From Pyropia haitanensis (taxonomy: Eukaryota > Rhodophyta > Bangiophyceae > Bangiales > Bangiaceae), in NCBI GenBank assembly GCA_008729055.1, contig SDUX01000008.1, positions 5,357,756-5,421,755 on the forward strand: 64,000 nt of DNA, in the 5' to 3' direction. The notes beneath the pieces are model-generated. The model had not been told where the DNA came from. It saw only the letters and a program-made list of their open reading frames with translations, and ran no database searches. Positions 1 to 11,476 of the stretch are shown one piece after another. Within the stretch, counting starts at the first letter, position 1. Every line of letters begins with the position of its first letter. A program made the translations under genes and the position numbers.

Positions 1-1980
1 TCCGCGCGTGACCCCACGACGGTTTCGTAACGGCGCACCTTTGCTCTCTGCTGGGTTTTTCTTGGCGGTTTTTTTGTTCTTCCCGCGCTTTTTTGCCCCT
101 TTTTCCCCCCCCGCGCCATCCCAGCATAGTAATGCCAACCGACGAGCGGTCGACAGGTCACTTGTGTGAGGAATCTTCACACTTGTTCGTTATTTTCCTT
201 CCTCTCCAGTCGAACCGGATGGTACTGCGCAGTCCCCCCAAGTACGAGAGACTGTGCCGACTACTTTGTGAGGACCCCCCCCCTGTACCCCCACCGCCCG
301 TTCCCGCCACCAAAAAAAAGGTAACGGTCGGGTGTGTGTGTGGGGATGGCGGGAGACAAGCCACTCACTCAGAGACGTTTCTTGAGGAGGCCGCCCTTTT
401 TTTCTTATAAAAAAAAAAGGGCACTTTCCCAAGGTATGTATGCGAGGTAAAGGCGCGCGAAGTGAGCGCCTAAACCTCTTCCATTGTTTTGTCATCAACT
501 GGAAGGTGTACCCCCATGGCAAAACGTTTTTCCCCAAACAAGGTCGTAGCATGGATAGAGGAGCAAGCAAGGACTTTTTGTCCCCCCCTTGTCCTGTACC
601 TACTCATGCACTCCGCGTATATATGTGCACCTCATATATACTCTTAGAGCCTCAGGCTGTTTTTTTTGAATCAAAAAAAACACGCCAGGCTTGATACCGT
701 CGAAAAAAAAAAAGAGGCCGCGCGAGTCTCAGACAGATGATCTTCTCAAGCGTTATCGGCCAGAGCCCAAGCCTGGAAACACTAAATAAGAACAGACAGG
801 AAAAAAAAGGCCCCAGCCGGCGTTCCTCCCAAGAGTGCAACGTACACAATACATCATGCGGCTTTCAGGCGAACACCCATGCGAGTGGCGAAGCTCACAC
901 TCTGCATTCTTACGCAAGGGCCCCGCCTCAAGAAATCATACGCTCTAGCTAGGAACTTTTGTCCCTGCCTGCCTTCCTTATGCCAGACCCAGCTCTGGTC
1001 TTTTGCTTGGGAAAAAAGGGACTTCCCTCCCTGCTCCCTCTTTCGACATGGAGAAAAACTCCCGTTCGGTGCCCTGGGCTAAGGAGCACCTTGAACCAGG
1101 CCGTCCACCCGGGAAAAGAGATGGACGGCGCCTCAGAAACAAAAAAGAATGGACCCCTTTGCGCTACACGGAGATATGTCCATAGACGGGGCTGCGACGA
1201 TACGACGCCCTCCAAGGGAAACGTTAACGCTTCAATATGCGGATTGATACCACAGCCAAGGACTGTGATAGCGCGCCCGCTACAACAAATGATACCACGC
1301 CCCGGTAGGGGGTCGAGCAGAGCTCCAGAATATTCCCATAGACCGTCACGGGTAAAGATGCCGTCCACCACAGGAACGCACAACTTAAGGATTTCGGCAT
1401 GGCTAAGCAGCCTCCTCAGAGCGGCACTTGGGGAGGGGACGCCACCCATCAACCCGCCAGCTTCCCCGTTACAAAAAACGGCACAACGGTGGCACTCCTG
1501 TCCGCCGTATAACAATACCCCGGTTCCAATGGAAATGACCCCCTTTCTCATAACGGATAGGCTTATGGCGAATCTCCGCGTTACTAGTATACAGCCTTAG
1601 TATACGTTCAGGGGGCAAGCGCTTTTTTCGCAAACCATCAAGACCGGTTTGTGATATCATAAGGAGACCCGGTTTCCCCAATTCTTTCGTATCGTCCCAA
1701 CGGACCACCGTCAATGAGGCGAGAAAGGCAGACGGGTAACCAAACCCTTCCCCCGTTTCTCATTCACGACGGGTGCCCTACCACAGCTTGGGGCATTTCT
1801 ACAAGAGCCCCCTTTTTTTTTGCCCAACGGACCCTTCCCAAGCGCAAAAAAAGGGGGCGCACACGTGCAGTGGTCTGGTACCAGCGTTGCACTCGTATAG
1901 GAAGTCAATACGGAACGATATGGACGGGTCCACAAGGTCATGACGACGGCCTGCGGTATTTTTTTTTTTTCCCACAGCGC

Positions 1981-2440
1981 CTGGTGGGGAGGTGAGCGGA
2001 CCAATGGAACCTTACTACCAAACCCGCATCCAGACAGTGCGGAAAAAAAAAAAAAGTACAGGGCGTCCCCAGAGGCTTGCGTCCATCCGAGAAAAAAGGG
2101 CACTCATAAGCTGGCGCGAGCGACAGCGCGCACCCTCTTCCCTTATCCAACCGACTGGTGGGGAGGTGAGCGGACCAAATATGGAACCTTACTACCAAAC
2201 CCGCAATCCATGTCGACGGGACAAAAGTCCAAGGGCGACCCCGCCTTGCGTCCTCATTGGAGTACCCTTTTTTCTATGAAAAAACACTCATAAGCTGCCG
2301 CCACCGCGCGCGCCCTTTTGTTCTTATCCAACCGACTGGTGGGGAGGTGAGCGGACCAATTATGGAACCTTACTACCAAGCCCGCAATCCATGTCGACGG
2401 GACAAAATCCAAGGGCGACCTGCGTTGCGTCCTCATTGGA
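1981..2440. repeat. IGS subrepeats, about 174-181 bp, three copies
   Basis: The motif CTGGTGGGGAGGTGAGCGGA recurs at 1981, 2155 and 2336, each followed by a conserved ATGGAACCTTACTACCAA block. The second and third copies also share the stretch around ATGTCGACGGGACAAAA. The same block occurs at about 8850-9309 and 15726-16185. Short subrepeats of this kind are usual in rDNA intergenic spacers and often hold enhancers or fork barriers; no such function is shown here. Confidence 0.85.
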
Positions 2441-2576
2441 GTGCCGTTCTATAAAGGCCTTCCGGCGTTACTTGCACCACGCGGTTTCCATACCCCGCTG
2501 TCCCCCCCCACACCGCTCTTTGTTATCCAAAGAAAAAAAAAAAGCGAGGTGGAGGGAGCAGACATCACAAAGGGGA

Positions 2577-2632
2577 GGTATGCCTTTTTGGATTTTCCTC
2601 TCAGTATATAGAGAGCACAAAAAAGGCATACC
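2577..2632. repeat. 13-bp perfect inverted repeat (hairpin) in spacer
   Basis: GGTATGCCTTTTT at 2577-2589 is exactly complementary to AAAAAGGCATACC at 2620-2632, with a 30-nt loop that contains a TATATAGAG stretch. It sits at the border between the AT-richer spacer and the GC-rich block. It is conserved in copies 2 and 3 (about 9447-9502 and 16323-16378). Confidence 0.7.
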
Positions 2633-3199
2633 AACGCATGCCCCCCATGAGGCCGCTGGCGCCGCGGCAGCGTGCGCGAGCTGCCCCGGTGGCGCGGCGA
2701 GGCGGCCTCTCCCCGCGCTCCTCCTCCTCCCCTCTCCTCCCCTCTCCCCCCCCCGACGCGTGCATGGAGTCGGGCTGTACGCGTCACCGCCGTGGCGGCG
2801 ACGATGATGCTCAGCCGGCGGCGGCGCGGCCCGCCCGCGGCGCCCGCGATTGGCGGGCAGCCGACGCCGCGTCGCCGCGCCCTTCCCGTCACGCCCCCTG
2901 CCTGCCAGTGGCACGACTCGCGGCGGCGGCAGTTCTGTGTGCGCCGGCCGCAGCGGCGGCGGCCGCGCCCGGCTGCCGCCGGTTGCTGGTGCGGTGGTCG
3001 TCCGCGGGGGAGTGGGCGAACGGCGACAGGGGGGTGTGGGTAGGGGGCGGGGGTGGCGTCCGGTACGGGTCAGCCGCCCGGGCGGGCGCTGCCGGCGGCG
3101 GGCCGCTGGCACCACCATCGAAGCGGTGGGGGACGATGCCACTCGCAGTTTGTTGAAGATAAAAATTAAACAGGACAGGACTCGGCTGCCGCTGTCCCC

Positions 3200-4605
3200 C
3201 TATCTACGCACCTCCGTGCAGACACCCGCCCCTCCCCCGCCCCCCCCCCGCCCCCCTCCATGCTGTTCAAACTTCCCCGCACCGCCCAGGCCGCCCACGA
3301 ACGTCACGACCAGCGCAGTGCGCAGGCCTTGCGACCCCACTGGTACGCCATATACGTCAGCTCCCAGCCCAGGGGCGACCCGGGGTGCACCAAGTGCGCG
3401 TATGTACGTGCGGTTCAGCGACGCGTCCAACCCAAAGTCTCCGGGATAAGGGAGGCCTTCCACTATGCCTACGGGGTTACAGTGTCCTTCCCTCGCATGA
3501 AACAAACGCATACTCACCATAAACCTCTCCGCACGCGCTAAGAAAAACGGTCCGGACCCACACGGGCGCAGACAACGCGTCGCACGACACTTGTTTAGGA
3601 TCGTCGCGAACCGGACATCTTGTGCCCGCCGCATACGATGGCATGACATGATGGCCGCGTCCTCGACCTCGCTGAGGACGGCGTCCGCGACAGAGTGGTA
3701 GTAAATGCCTGGCGGCGCCGACCACATAACGACGAGCGTGACGCGAGAGCGGTCCACCGTCCTCAGCACCTCTCGAAAGCGCGTACGCAGCGAGGAAGCG
3801 TAGTGCGCGCGCTTGGCGCAGAAGCTCGCCTTCAGCCCGACGGCGCTCTCGCAGCGACCGACGCCCACGGCCATATGCGCTCCGGACGTCCCGTCAGGGT
3901 CCCATACAACAAGCGCGTACAGGCACGCGGCCCACGTCGACGGCAGCCGGCGGTCGCCAGCGCGGTTCGGGCCGACCGCCCAGCCCGCCGGCCCCAAGCA
4001 GGGCTCGACACGCTCCGCGCAAGCCTGCTCTGCGGTCGCGTGCAGTAGGTCCTCGACGCCGGTGACGTGCGCCGCTTCTGCCGCGTCCACAACAGCCGAC
4101 CGGTCGAGATGCATGCGCCCGTCTTGCAGCGCCTGTACGTATCCGCGGTGGTCTTGTTCAGACGGAGCAGGTTGCGTCGGCGCCACGGCGGGCGGCGCGG
4201 GAACGGCGGCCGCGGCAGTGGTCGCCGCCGCAGCAGGGGCGGGCACGGGGCCCAGCGGGGGAAGCCTACCAGACGGGGTCCCGGACACGCTCAGCTCGGC
4301 GGCCGGCCGCGCCGACCGGTCCGCAGCCGGCGCGGCCGTGCCGGCCGCGCCAGAAAAGGGGGCCACGGCGGCCGACACGGCAACAGCGGCCGCGGCTGTG
4401 GCCGCCGCGGCAGAAGGGGCGGCCACTGAGGCCGTTCGTGTAGTCGTGGCCGCCGCCGCCAAGTCCTGGCCGGGGGGGGGAGCGCCGGGCCGCGCGGCAG
4501 TGGACCGCTCACGACCGTCGACGAATCGGTCAAGGACGTAGTTGACCGCGTACAGGCGGAGCGGGCCCGCTTGCGGCCGCGCCCGCCGCGTCTAGTCTTG
4601 CCCAT
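3200..4605 (-). pseudogene. Array ORF, copy 1 (frameshifted in a G run)
   Basis: This is the same gene as at 10070-11476. The ATG at 4605 opens a lysine/arginine-rich start (MGKTRRGGRGRKRAR), but the G run near 4482-4490 has nine Gs instead of the ten in copies 2 and 3, so the N-terminal and C-terminal parts lie in different frames. The downstream frame is open from 4462 to 3200. It could be a true frameshift or a homopolymer length error. No domain was recognised. Confidence 0.5.
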
Positions 4606-5469
4606 CACAGTAAGGTTGCCGGGGGTGGGTGCGTCCGCCGAAGGAGTCGGCAGCGTCACTAAGGCAGACGGGAAAGAACGCCCCACCACACCCGGGCGGA
4701 AGGGGAGCTCGAGAGGAGAAAGGAGCAGAGGCGGACGGGCGACGAGCGCCATCGCCGGGGACAAAACAGGCAACGCGAGAGGCACCCGCCTCAGTGGTGC
4801 ACATCACGACGATACCGACGGCCGGCAGGGGGGGGGGGGCGGGGGGGGGGGTGGGGGGAAGAGAGGCGAAAATCACTAAGATATGGACAGCCGGGGGGGG
4901 GGGGAGGCGGAGTAGGCTGTAGCAGTACGGCTACGCCGACCCACAACTTGTGGGGGCGACACACGCACGCTCGGGTCCCAACTTGGAACACCGGAAGCAA
5001 CCCGTGCAACACCAACACGCGACTTGCGTGTGACGAGTGGCCGACTCGCCAAGGCACGAACAAGATGTGTCGGAGCCAGACGGAGTTTACTTGGCAGCCA
5101 AGGGGGGCCCTCCCCGCCTTGCAGTCCCGCGCATATAAACCCTCGTGTGCACGCATGCGCGCGCACACCCCTCGCAAAACACGCAAAAAATGAACACTCA
5201 GACCACCCAATAAAAAGGCTCCACAATCAAAGCAAGCAAGCGTAGAAATCCGTCTGGCTCCCGCGCAAAAATCCCCAAGATACGAACCACTGCAATACTC
5301 TGCAAACGGGGTGCCGAAAGTCCCAGTCGGAATTTCGAGCTGAAATCGGAATATTTCACTCATGGGTCGGGTGAAATCCAAGCTCAATTCTGAGCCACTT
5401 GCTCCGAATATTCAAACCCAGATTCGGGGTTTGTCACATAGGCGACGCGTGTTCCACCCTGTGTGGGCC
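4606..5469. other. Spacer between group I intron core and array ORF
   Basis: No gene seen. It holds two adjacent G runs (4829-4852 area) and a further GACAGCCG plus poly-G motif at about 4884-4905. If the ORF belongs to the intron, this is the stretch that should contain P9 or later elements; none could be identified, and no 18S 3' exon is present. Confidence 0.5.
5131..5140 (-). promoter_or_regulatory. TATA-like element upstream of the array ORF
   Basis: On the minus strand the bases GTTTATATGC lie about 525 nt upstream of the ORF ATG. The context is palindromic (TATAAA also reads on the plus strand), so strand and function are uncertain. It repeats at about 12006-12015 and 26258-26267. Confidence 0.25.
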
Positions 5470-5991
5470 ACACCACCACGACTTCGACAGCCGTTGCGCC
5501 CACTCCATTAGAGTCTCTGAAGGTTCGCCTTTGCATCTCGCCACGCGGCCACCAAAAGGAGGCCGCATGGAAAAAGCACTCGCGCTTCCCTGCGGATCAA
5601 CCCTACCCTTGACGTTTTTACCATCCATGTACCACTACGTACACTGCTGCGTCCTGAACGATTGCTCGCTCTCACCTCTCGGCGGACCGCGGTAGTCAAA
5701 GGCCTGGCGGGCACTCCCCGACAATTTAGAAGTGTATGATGGGGGCTCATTGATTCTCCCAAAAGAAAATAGGTTCCCATCTTTTGCCTGCTTCCACAAG
5801 TCAAACAGAATAGCACGGCGGGAAACGACAAGATCCTCCCAGAGTATGCTGGTCGCTCTCGTTGTGTGCCGGACCTGCTTCCGGAAAGAGACATCTGGCG
5901 CTGTTTTATTTTAACGAGGGCTTGACGCTTCACGCGGTGCGCCTGTGCATGCGATGAGAGCACGAGGCGAGCAACGAGTGGAACTAGGTTC
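5470..5991 (-). other. Group I intron (S516-type) core, copy 1, no 3' exon
   Basis: The intron starts right after the U of ...TCTGGT, the S516 site of 18S. At 5894-5899 the minus strand reads GCCAGA, able to pair with exon UCUGGU with the expected G-U pair at the splice site (P1). A P-like AAATTGTCGGGGA lies at 5715-5727 and a TTTGACTACC at 5691-5700. An R-like TTCAGAGACT (about 5513-5522) can pair as P7 with an S-like AAGTC (about 5481-5485). These are group IC1 hallmarks seen by eye; the full fold was not computed. The 3' end is undefined because no 18S 3' exon follows. Group IC1 introns at this site are established for Bangiales. Confidence 0.7.
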
Positions 5992-6557
5992 ACCAGACTT
6001 GCCCTCCAATGGATCCTCGATAAGGGATTTAAATTGTTCTCATTCCAATTAGAAGGCCCAAAGGGCCCCCTATTGTTATTTTTTGTCACTACCTCCCCGA
6101 GTCGGGATTGGGTAATTTGCGCGCCTGCTGCCTTCCTTGGATGTGGTAGCCGTTTCTCAGGCTCCCTCTCCGGAATCGAACCCTAATTCCCCGTTACCCG
6201 TCGACACCATGGTAGACCAATACTCTACCATCGAAAGTCGATAGGGCAGAAATTTGAATGAGCAGTCGCCGGCACAAGGCCATGCGATCCGACAAGTTAT
6301 TGTGAATCATCTCAAAGCGCTCTGGAAGGAGCACGATGGTTTTTTATCCAAAAAATACCACCCTTCATGAGTCGGGCGTTGCGGCATGTATTAGCTCTAG
6401 AATTACTACGGTTATCCAAGTAGTGTGGTTCTCAAAGGAACTATAACTGTTTTAATGAGCCATTCGCAGTTTCACGTGTATAAAAGTGTTTATACTTAGA
6501 CATGCATGGCTTAATCTTTGAGACAAGCATATGACTACTGGCAGGATCAACCAGGTA
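5992..6557 (-). rRNA. 18S rRNA, 5' exon only (copy 1)
   Basis: The minus strand begins TACCTGGTTGATCCTGCCAG, the universal eukaryotic 18S start, and follows conserved 18S sequence (AAGCCATGCATGTCTAAGTA, TAGAGCTAATACATGC, AGGCAGCAGGCGCGCAAATT) to GGCAAGTCTGGT. It stops there, just before GCCAGCAGCCGCGG, at position 516 in E. coli numbering. The exon looks intact and well conserved rather than decayed. The rest of 18S is not in the window. Confidence 0.92.
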
Positions 6558-9500
6558 AATAGGTACATGTACTTTGAGGAAAAAAAAAAAAAGGGCGGGA
6601 GAGCCAGCCACGCGATGGGCGGAAAATGTCAAAAGGGCAATGCATCTCCCATCGCAGGCGGGGCGGCACTTCCTTTTTTTTTTTTTTTCTCTTGTACCAA
6701 GTCGCTGGCAAACGGCAGGGATGTGCCTATATTGCAAGGCAATCCACGTGCGCCGTCGCCCGCGGCACATCTGCTCAAGCATTTTCTCCTTGTTGCAGGT
6801 GCGTCTTTTTTTTTCCGTACAAAAATGATGGATCGTGGGGTGGGCCAGCAGAGGCCGTTGTCTTGGAAAATCCGCGCGTGACCCCACGACGGTTTCGTAA
6901 CGGCGCACCTTTGCTCTCTGCTGGGTTTTTCTTGGCGGTTTTTTTGTTCTTCCCGCGCTTTTTTGCCCCTTTTTCCCCCCCCGCGCCATCCCAGCATAGT
7001 AATGCCAACCGACGAGCGGTCGACAGGTCACTTGTGTGAGGAATCTTCACACTTGTTCGTTATTTTCCTTCCTCTCCAGTCGAACCGGATGGTACTGCGC
7101 AGTCCCCCCAAGTACGAGAGACTGTGCCGACTACTTTGTGAGGACCCCCCCCTGTACCCCCACCGCCCGTTCCCGCCACCAAAAAAAAGGTAACGGTCGG
7201 GTGTGTGTGTGGGGATGGCGGGAGACAAGCCACTCACTCAGAGACGTTTCTTGAGGAGGCCGCCCTTTTTTTCTTATAAAAAAAAAAGGGCACTTTCCCA
7301 AGGTATGTATGCGAGGTAAAGGCGCGCGAAGTGAGCGCCTAAACCTCTTCCATTGTTTTGTCATCAACTGGAAGGTGTACCCCCATGGCAAAACGTTTTT
7401 CCCCAAACAAGGTCGTAGCATGGATAGAGGAGCAAGCAAGGACTTTTTGTCCCCCCCTTGTCCTGTACCTACTCATGCACTCCGCGTATATATGTGCACC
7501 TCATATATACTCTTAGAGCCTCAGGCTGTTTTTTTTGAATCAAAAAAAACACGCCAGGCTTGATACCGTCGAAAAAAAAAAAGAGGCCGCGCGAGTCTCA
7601 GACAGATGATCTTCTCAAGCGTTATCGGCCAGAGCCCAAGCCTGGAAACACTAAATAAGAACAGACAGGAAAAAAAAGGCCCCAGCCGGCGTTCCTCCCA
7701 AGAGTGCAACGTACACAATACATCATGCGGCTTTCAGGCGAACACCCATGCGAGTGGCGAAGCTCACACTCTGCATTCTTACGCAAGGGCCCCGCCTCAA
7801 GAAATCATACGCTCTAGCTAGGAACTTTTGTCCCTGCCTGCCTTCCTTATGCCAGACCCAGCTCTGGTCTTTTGCTTGGGAAAAAAGGGACTTCCCTCCC
7901 TGCTCCCTCTTTCGACATGGAGAAAAACTCCCGTTCGGTGCCCTGGGCTAAGGAGCACCTTGAACCAGGCCGTCCACCCGGGAAAAGAGATGGACGGCGC
8001 CTCAGAAACAAAAAAGAATGGACCCCTTTGCGCTACACGGAGATATGTCCATAGACGGGGCTGCGACGATACGACGCCCTCCAAGGGAAACGTTAACGCT
8101 TCAATATGCGGATTGATACCACAGCCAAGGACTGTGATAGCGCGCCCGCTACAACAAATGATACCACGCCCCGGTAGGGGGTCGAGCAGAGCTCCAGAAT
8201 ATTCCCATAGACCGTCACGGGTAAAGATGCCGTCCACCACAGGAACGCACAACTTAAGGATTTCGGCATGGCTAAGCAGCCTCCTCAGAGCGGCACTTGG
8301 GGAGGGGACGCCACCCATCAACCCGCCAGCTTCCCCGTTACAAAAAACGGCACAACGGTGGCACTCCTGTCCGCCGTATAACAATACCCCGGTTCCAATG
8401 GAAATGACCCCCTTTCTCATAACGGATAGGCTTATGGCGAATCTCCGCGTTACTAGTATACAGCCTTAGTATACGTTCAGGGGGCAAGCGCTTTTTTCGC
8501 AAACCATCAAGACCGGTTTGTGATATCATAAGGAGACCCGGTTTCCCCAATTCTTTCGTATCGTCCCAACGGACCACCGTCAATGAGGCGAGAAAGGCAG
8601 ACGGGTAACCAAACCCTTCCCCCGTTTCTCATTCACGACGGGTGCCCTACCACAGCTTGGGGCATTTCTACAAGAGCCCCCTTTTTTTTTGCCCAACGGA
8701 CCCTTCCCAAGCGCAAAAAAAGGGGGCGCACACGTGCAGTGGTCTGGTACCAGCGTTGCACTCGTATAGGAAGTCAATACGGAACGATATGGACGGGTCC
8801 ACAAGGTCATGACGACGGCCTGCGGTATTTTTTTTTTTTCCCACAGCGCCTGGTGGGGAGGTGAGCGGACCAATGGAACCTTACTACCAAACCCGCATCC
8901 AGACAGTGCGGAAAAAAAAAAAAAGTACAGGGCGTCCCCAGAGGCTTGCGTCCATCCGAGAAAAAAGGGCACTCATAAGCTGGCGCGAGCGACAGCGCGC
9001 ACCCTCTTCCCTTATCCAACCGACTGGTGGGGAGGTGAGCGGACCAAATATGGAACCTTACTACCAAACCCGCAATCCATGTCGACGGGACAAAAGTCCA
9101 AGGGCGACCCCGCCTTGCGTCCTCATTGGAGTACCCTTTTTTCTATGAAAAAACACTCATAAGCTGCCGCCACCGCGCGCGCCCTTTTGTTCTTATCCAA
9201 CCGACTGGTGGGGAGGTGAGCGGACCAATTATGGAACCTTACTACCAAGCCCGCAATCCATGTCGACGGGACAAAATCCAAGGGCGACCTGCGTTGCGTC
9301 CTCATTGGAGTGCCGTTCTATAAAGGCCTTCCGGCGTTACTTGCACCACGCGGTTTCCATACCCCGCTGTCCCCCCCCACACCGCTCTTTGTTATCCAAA
9401 GAAAAAAAAAAAGCGAGGTGGAGGGAGCAGACATCACAAAGGGGAGGTATGCCTTTTTGGATTTTCCTCTCAGTATATAGAGAGCACAAAAAAGGCATAC

Positions 9501-10069
9501 CAACGCATGCCCCCCATGAGGCCGCTGGCGCCGCGGCAGCGTGCGCGAGCTGCCCCGGTGGCGCGGCGAGGCGGCCTCTCCCCGCGCTCCTCCTCCTCCC
9601 CTCTCCTCCCCTCTCCCCCCCCCCGACGCGTGCATGGAGTCGGGCTGTACGCGTCACCGCCGTGGCGGCGACGATGATGCTCAGCCGGCGGCGGCGCGGC
9701 CCGCCCGCGGCGCCCGCGATTGGCGGGCAGCCGACGCCGCGTCGCCGCGCCCTTCCCGTCACGCCCCCTGCCTGCCAGTGGCACGACTCGCGGCGGCGGC
9801 AGTTCTGTGTGCGCCGGCCGCAGCGGCGGCGGCCGCGCCCGGCTGCCGCCGGTTGCTGGTGCGGTGGTCGTCCGCGGGGGAGTGGGCGAACGGCGACAGG
9901 GGGGTGTGGGTAGGGGGCGGGGGTGGCGTCCGGTACGGGTCAGCCGCCCGGGCGGGCGCTGCCGGCGGCGGGCCGCTGGCACCACCATCGAAGCGGTGGG
10001 GGACGATGCCACTCGCAGTTTGTTGAAGATAAAAATTAAACAGGACAGGACTCGGCTGCCGCTGTCCCC
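6558..10069. other. Spacer of the array unit, copy 2
   Basis: Same content as the spacer at 1-3199 plus the ~310 bp directly upstream of the 18S exon (6558-6870), which holds an A13 run at about 6580 and a T run at about 6674. No gene is supported. Confidence 0.6.
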
Positions 10070-11476
10070 CTATCTACGCACCTCCGTGCAGACACCCGCC
10101 CCTCCCCCGCCCCCCCCCCGCCCCCCTCCATGCTGTTCAAACTTCCCCGCACCGCCCAGGCCGCCCACGAACGTCACGACCAGCGCAGTGCGCAGGCCTT
10201 GCGACCCCACTGGTACGCCATATACGTCAGCTCCCAGCCCAGGGGCGACCCGGGGTGCACCAAGTGCGCGTATGTACGTGCGGTTCAGCGACGCGTCCAA
10301 CCCAAAGTCTCCGGGATAAGGGAGGCCTTCCACTATGCCTACGGGGTTACAGTGTCCTTCCCTCGCATGAAACAAACGCATACTCACCATAAACCTCTCC
10401 GCACGCGCTAAGAAAAACGGTCCGGACCCACACGGGCGCAGACAACGCGTCGCACGACACTTGTTTAGGATCGTCGCGAACCGGACATCTTGTGCCCGCC
10501 GCATACGATGGCATGACATGATGGCCGCGTCCTCGACCTCGCTGAGGACGGCGTCCGCGACAGAGTGGTAGTAAATGCCTGGCGGCGCCGACCACATAAC
10601 GACGAGCGTGACGCGAGAGCGGTCCACCGTCCTCAGCACCTCTCGAAAGCGCGTACGCAGCGAGGAAGCGTAGTGCGCGCGCTTGGCGCAGAAGCTCGCC
10701 TTCAGCCCGACGGCGCTCTCGCAGCGACCGACGCCCACGGCCATATGCGCTCCGGACGTCCCGTCAGGGTCCCATACAACAAGCGCGTACAGGCACGCGG
10801 CCCACGTCGACGGCAGCCGGCGGTCGCCAGCGCGGTTCGGGCCGACCGCCCAGCCCGCCGGCCCCAAGCAGGGCTCGACACGCTCCGCGCAAGCCTGCTC
10901 TGCGGTCGCGTGCAGTAGGTCCTCGACGCCGGTGACGTGCGCCGCTTCTGCCGCGTCCACAACAGCCGACCGGTCGAGATGCATGCGCCCGTCTTGCAGC
11001 GCCTGTACGTATCCGCGGTGGTCTTGTTCAGACGGAGCAGGTTGCGTCGGCGCCACGGCGGGCGGCGCGGGAACGGCGGCCGCGGCAGTGGTCGCCGCCG
11101 CAGCAGGGGCGGGCACGGGGCCCAGCGGGGGAAGCCTACCAGACGGGGTCCCGGACACGCTCAGCTCGGCGGCCGGCCGCGCCGACCGGTCCGCAGCCGG
11201 CGCGGCCGTGCCGGCCGCGCCAGAAAAGGGGGCCACGGCGGCCGACACGGCAACAGCGGCCGCGGCTGTGGCCGCCGCGGCAGAAGGGGCGGCCACTGAG
11301 GCCGTTCGTGTAGTCGTGGCCGCCGCCGCCAAGTCCTGGCCGGGGGGGGGGAGCGCCGGGCCGCGCGGCAGTGGACCGCTCACGACCGTCGACGAATCGG
11401 TCAAGGACGTAGTTGACCGCGTACAGGCGGAGCGGGCCCGCTTGCGGCCGCGCCCGCCGCGTCTAGTCTTGCCCAT
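10070..11476 (-). CDS. Array ORF, intact copy: 468-aa protein of unknown function
   Basis: I do not recognise this protein. It starts at ATG 11476 with a very basic segment (MGKTRRGGRGRKRAR) resembling a nuclear localisation signal. Residues ~40-200 are Ala/Pro/Thr-rich low complexity, ~210-440 look globular with several Cys, Trp and His, and a Gly-rich tail is encoded by C runs. It lies on the same strand and downstream of the 18S exon and group I intron core, where an intron-encoded endonuclease could lie, but no LAGLIDADG, clear His-Cys box or clear GIY-YIG motif is visible. Copy 1 is frameshifted and copy 3 is split by a retrotransposon, so copies do decay. A relative with the same basic N-terminus lies at 33995-34759. 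Confidence 0.55.
   Translation of the reverse strand: MGKTRRGGRGRKRARSACTRSTTSLTDSSTVVSGPLPRGPALPPPGQDLAAAATTTRTASVAAPSAAAATAAAAVAVSAAVAPFSGAAGTAAPAADRSARPAAELSVSGTPSGRLPPLGPVPAPAAAATTAAAAVPAPPAVAPTQPAPSEQDHRGYVQALQDGRMHLDRSAVVDAAEAAHVTGVEDLLHATAEQACAERVEPCLGPAGWAVGPNRAGDRRLPSTWAACLYALVVWDPDGTSGAHMAVGVGRCESAVGLKASFCAKRAHYASSLRTRFREVLRTVDRSRVTLVVMWSAPPGIYYHSVADAVLSEVEDAAIMSCHRMRRAQDVRFATILNKCRATRCLRPCGSGPFFLARAERFMVSMRLFHAREGHCNPVGIVEGLPYPGDFGLDASLNRTYIRALGAPRVAPGLGADVYGVPVGSQGLRTALVVTFVGGLGGAGKFEQHGGGRGGGGGGAGVCTEVRR

Larger units (their letters stand above)
1..3199. other. Spacer of the array unit (IGS-like), copy 1
   Basis: No gene is supported. The left 2.6 kb is moderately AT-rich with many A/T homopolymers, several in perfect inverted repeats (393-422, 659-681, 1807-1858, 2577-2632). 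Three subrepeats start near 1981, 2155 and 2336. From 2640 to 3150 it becomes extremely GC-rich. Read on the minus strand this lies upstream of the next 18S exon, where the Pol I promoter and external transcribed spacer of an rDNA unit would be; no promoter motif could be recognised. Confidence 0.6.
1..6870 (-). repeat. rDNA-derived tandem unit, copy 1
   Basis: Position 1 matches 6871 and 13746, and the text then runs in parallel, giving a unit of about 6.87 kb. Differences that I noticed between copies are mostly homopolymer lengths (for example C9 versus C8 near 274 and 7144). Read on the minus strand the unit contains spacer, 18S 5' exon, group I intron core and one long ORF. No sequence of the 18S 3' half, 5.8S or 28S was seen, so this is not an ordinary rDNA repeat. 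The array continues off the left edge. Confidence 0.9.

Noticed and set aside
1..3199. 5S rRNA gene or protein genes in the array spacer
   Set aside because: No 5S signature was seen, and the ORFs have poly-Phe/poly-Lys from A/T runs with no conserved features.
10070..11476. Calling the array ORF a His-Cys box or GIY-YIG homing endonuclease
   Set aside because: Faint resemblances (HCNP near the C-terminus; YALVVWDPDG with VGVGR) lack the full set of metal-binding or catalytic residues; its position near a group I intron alone is not enough.
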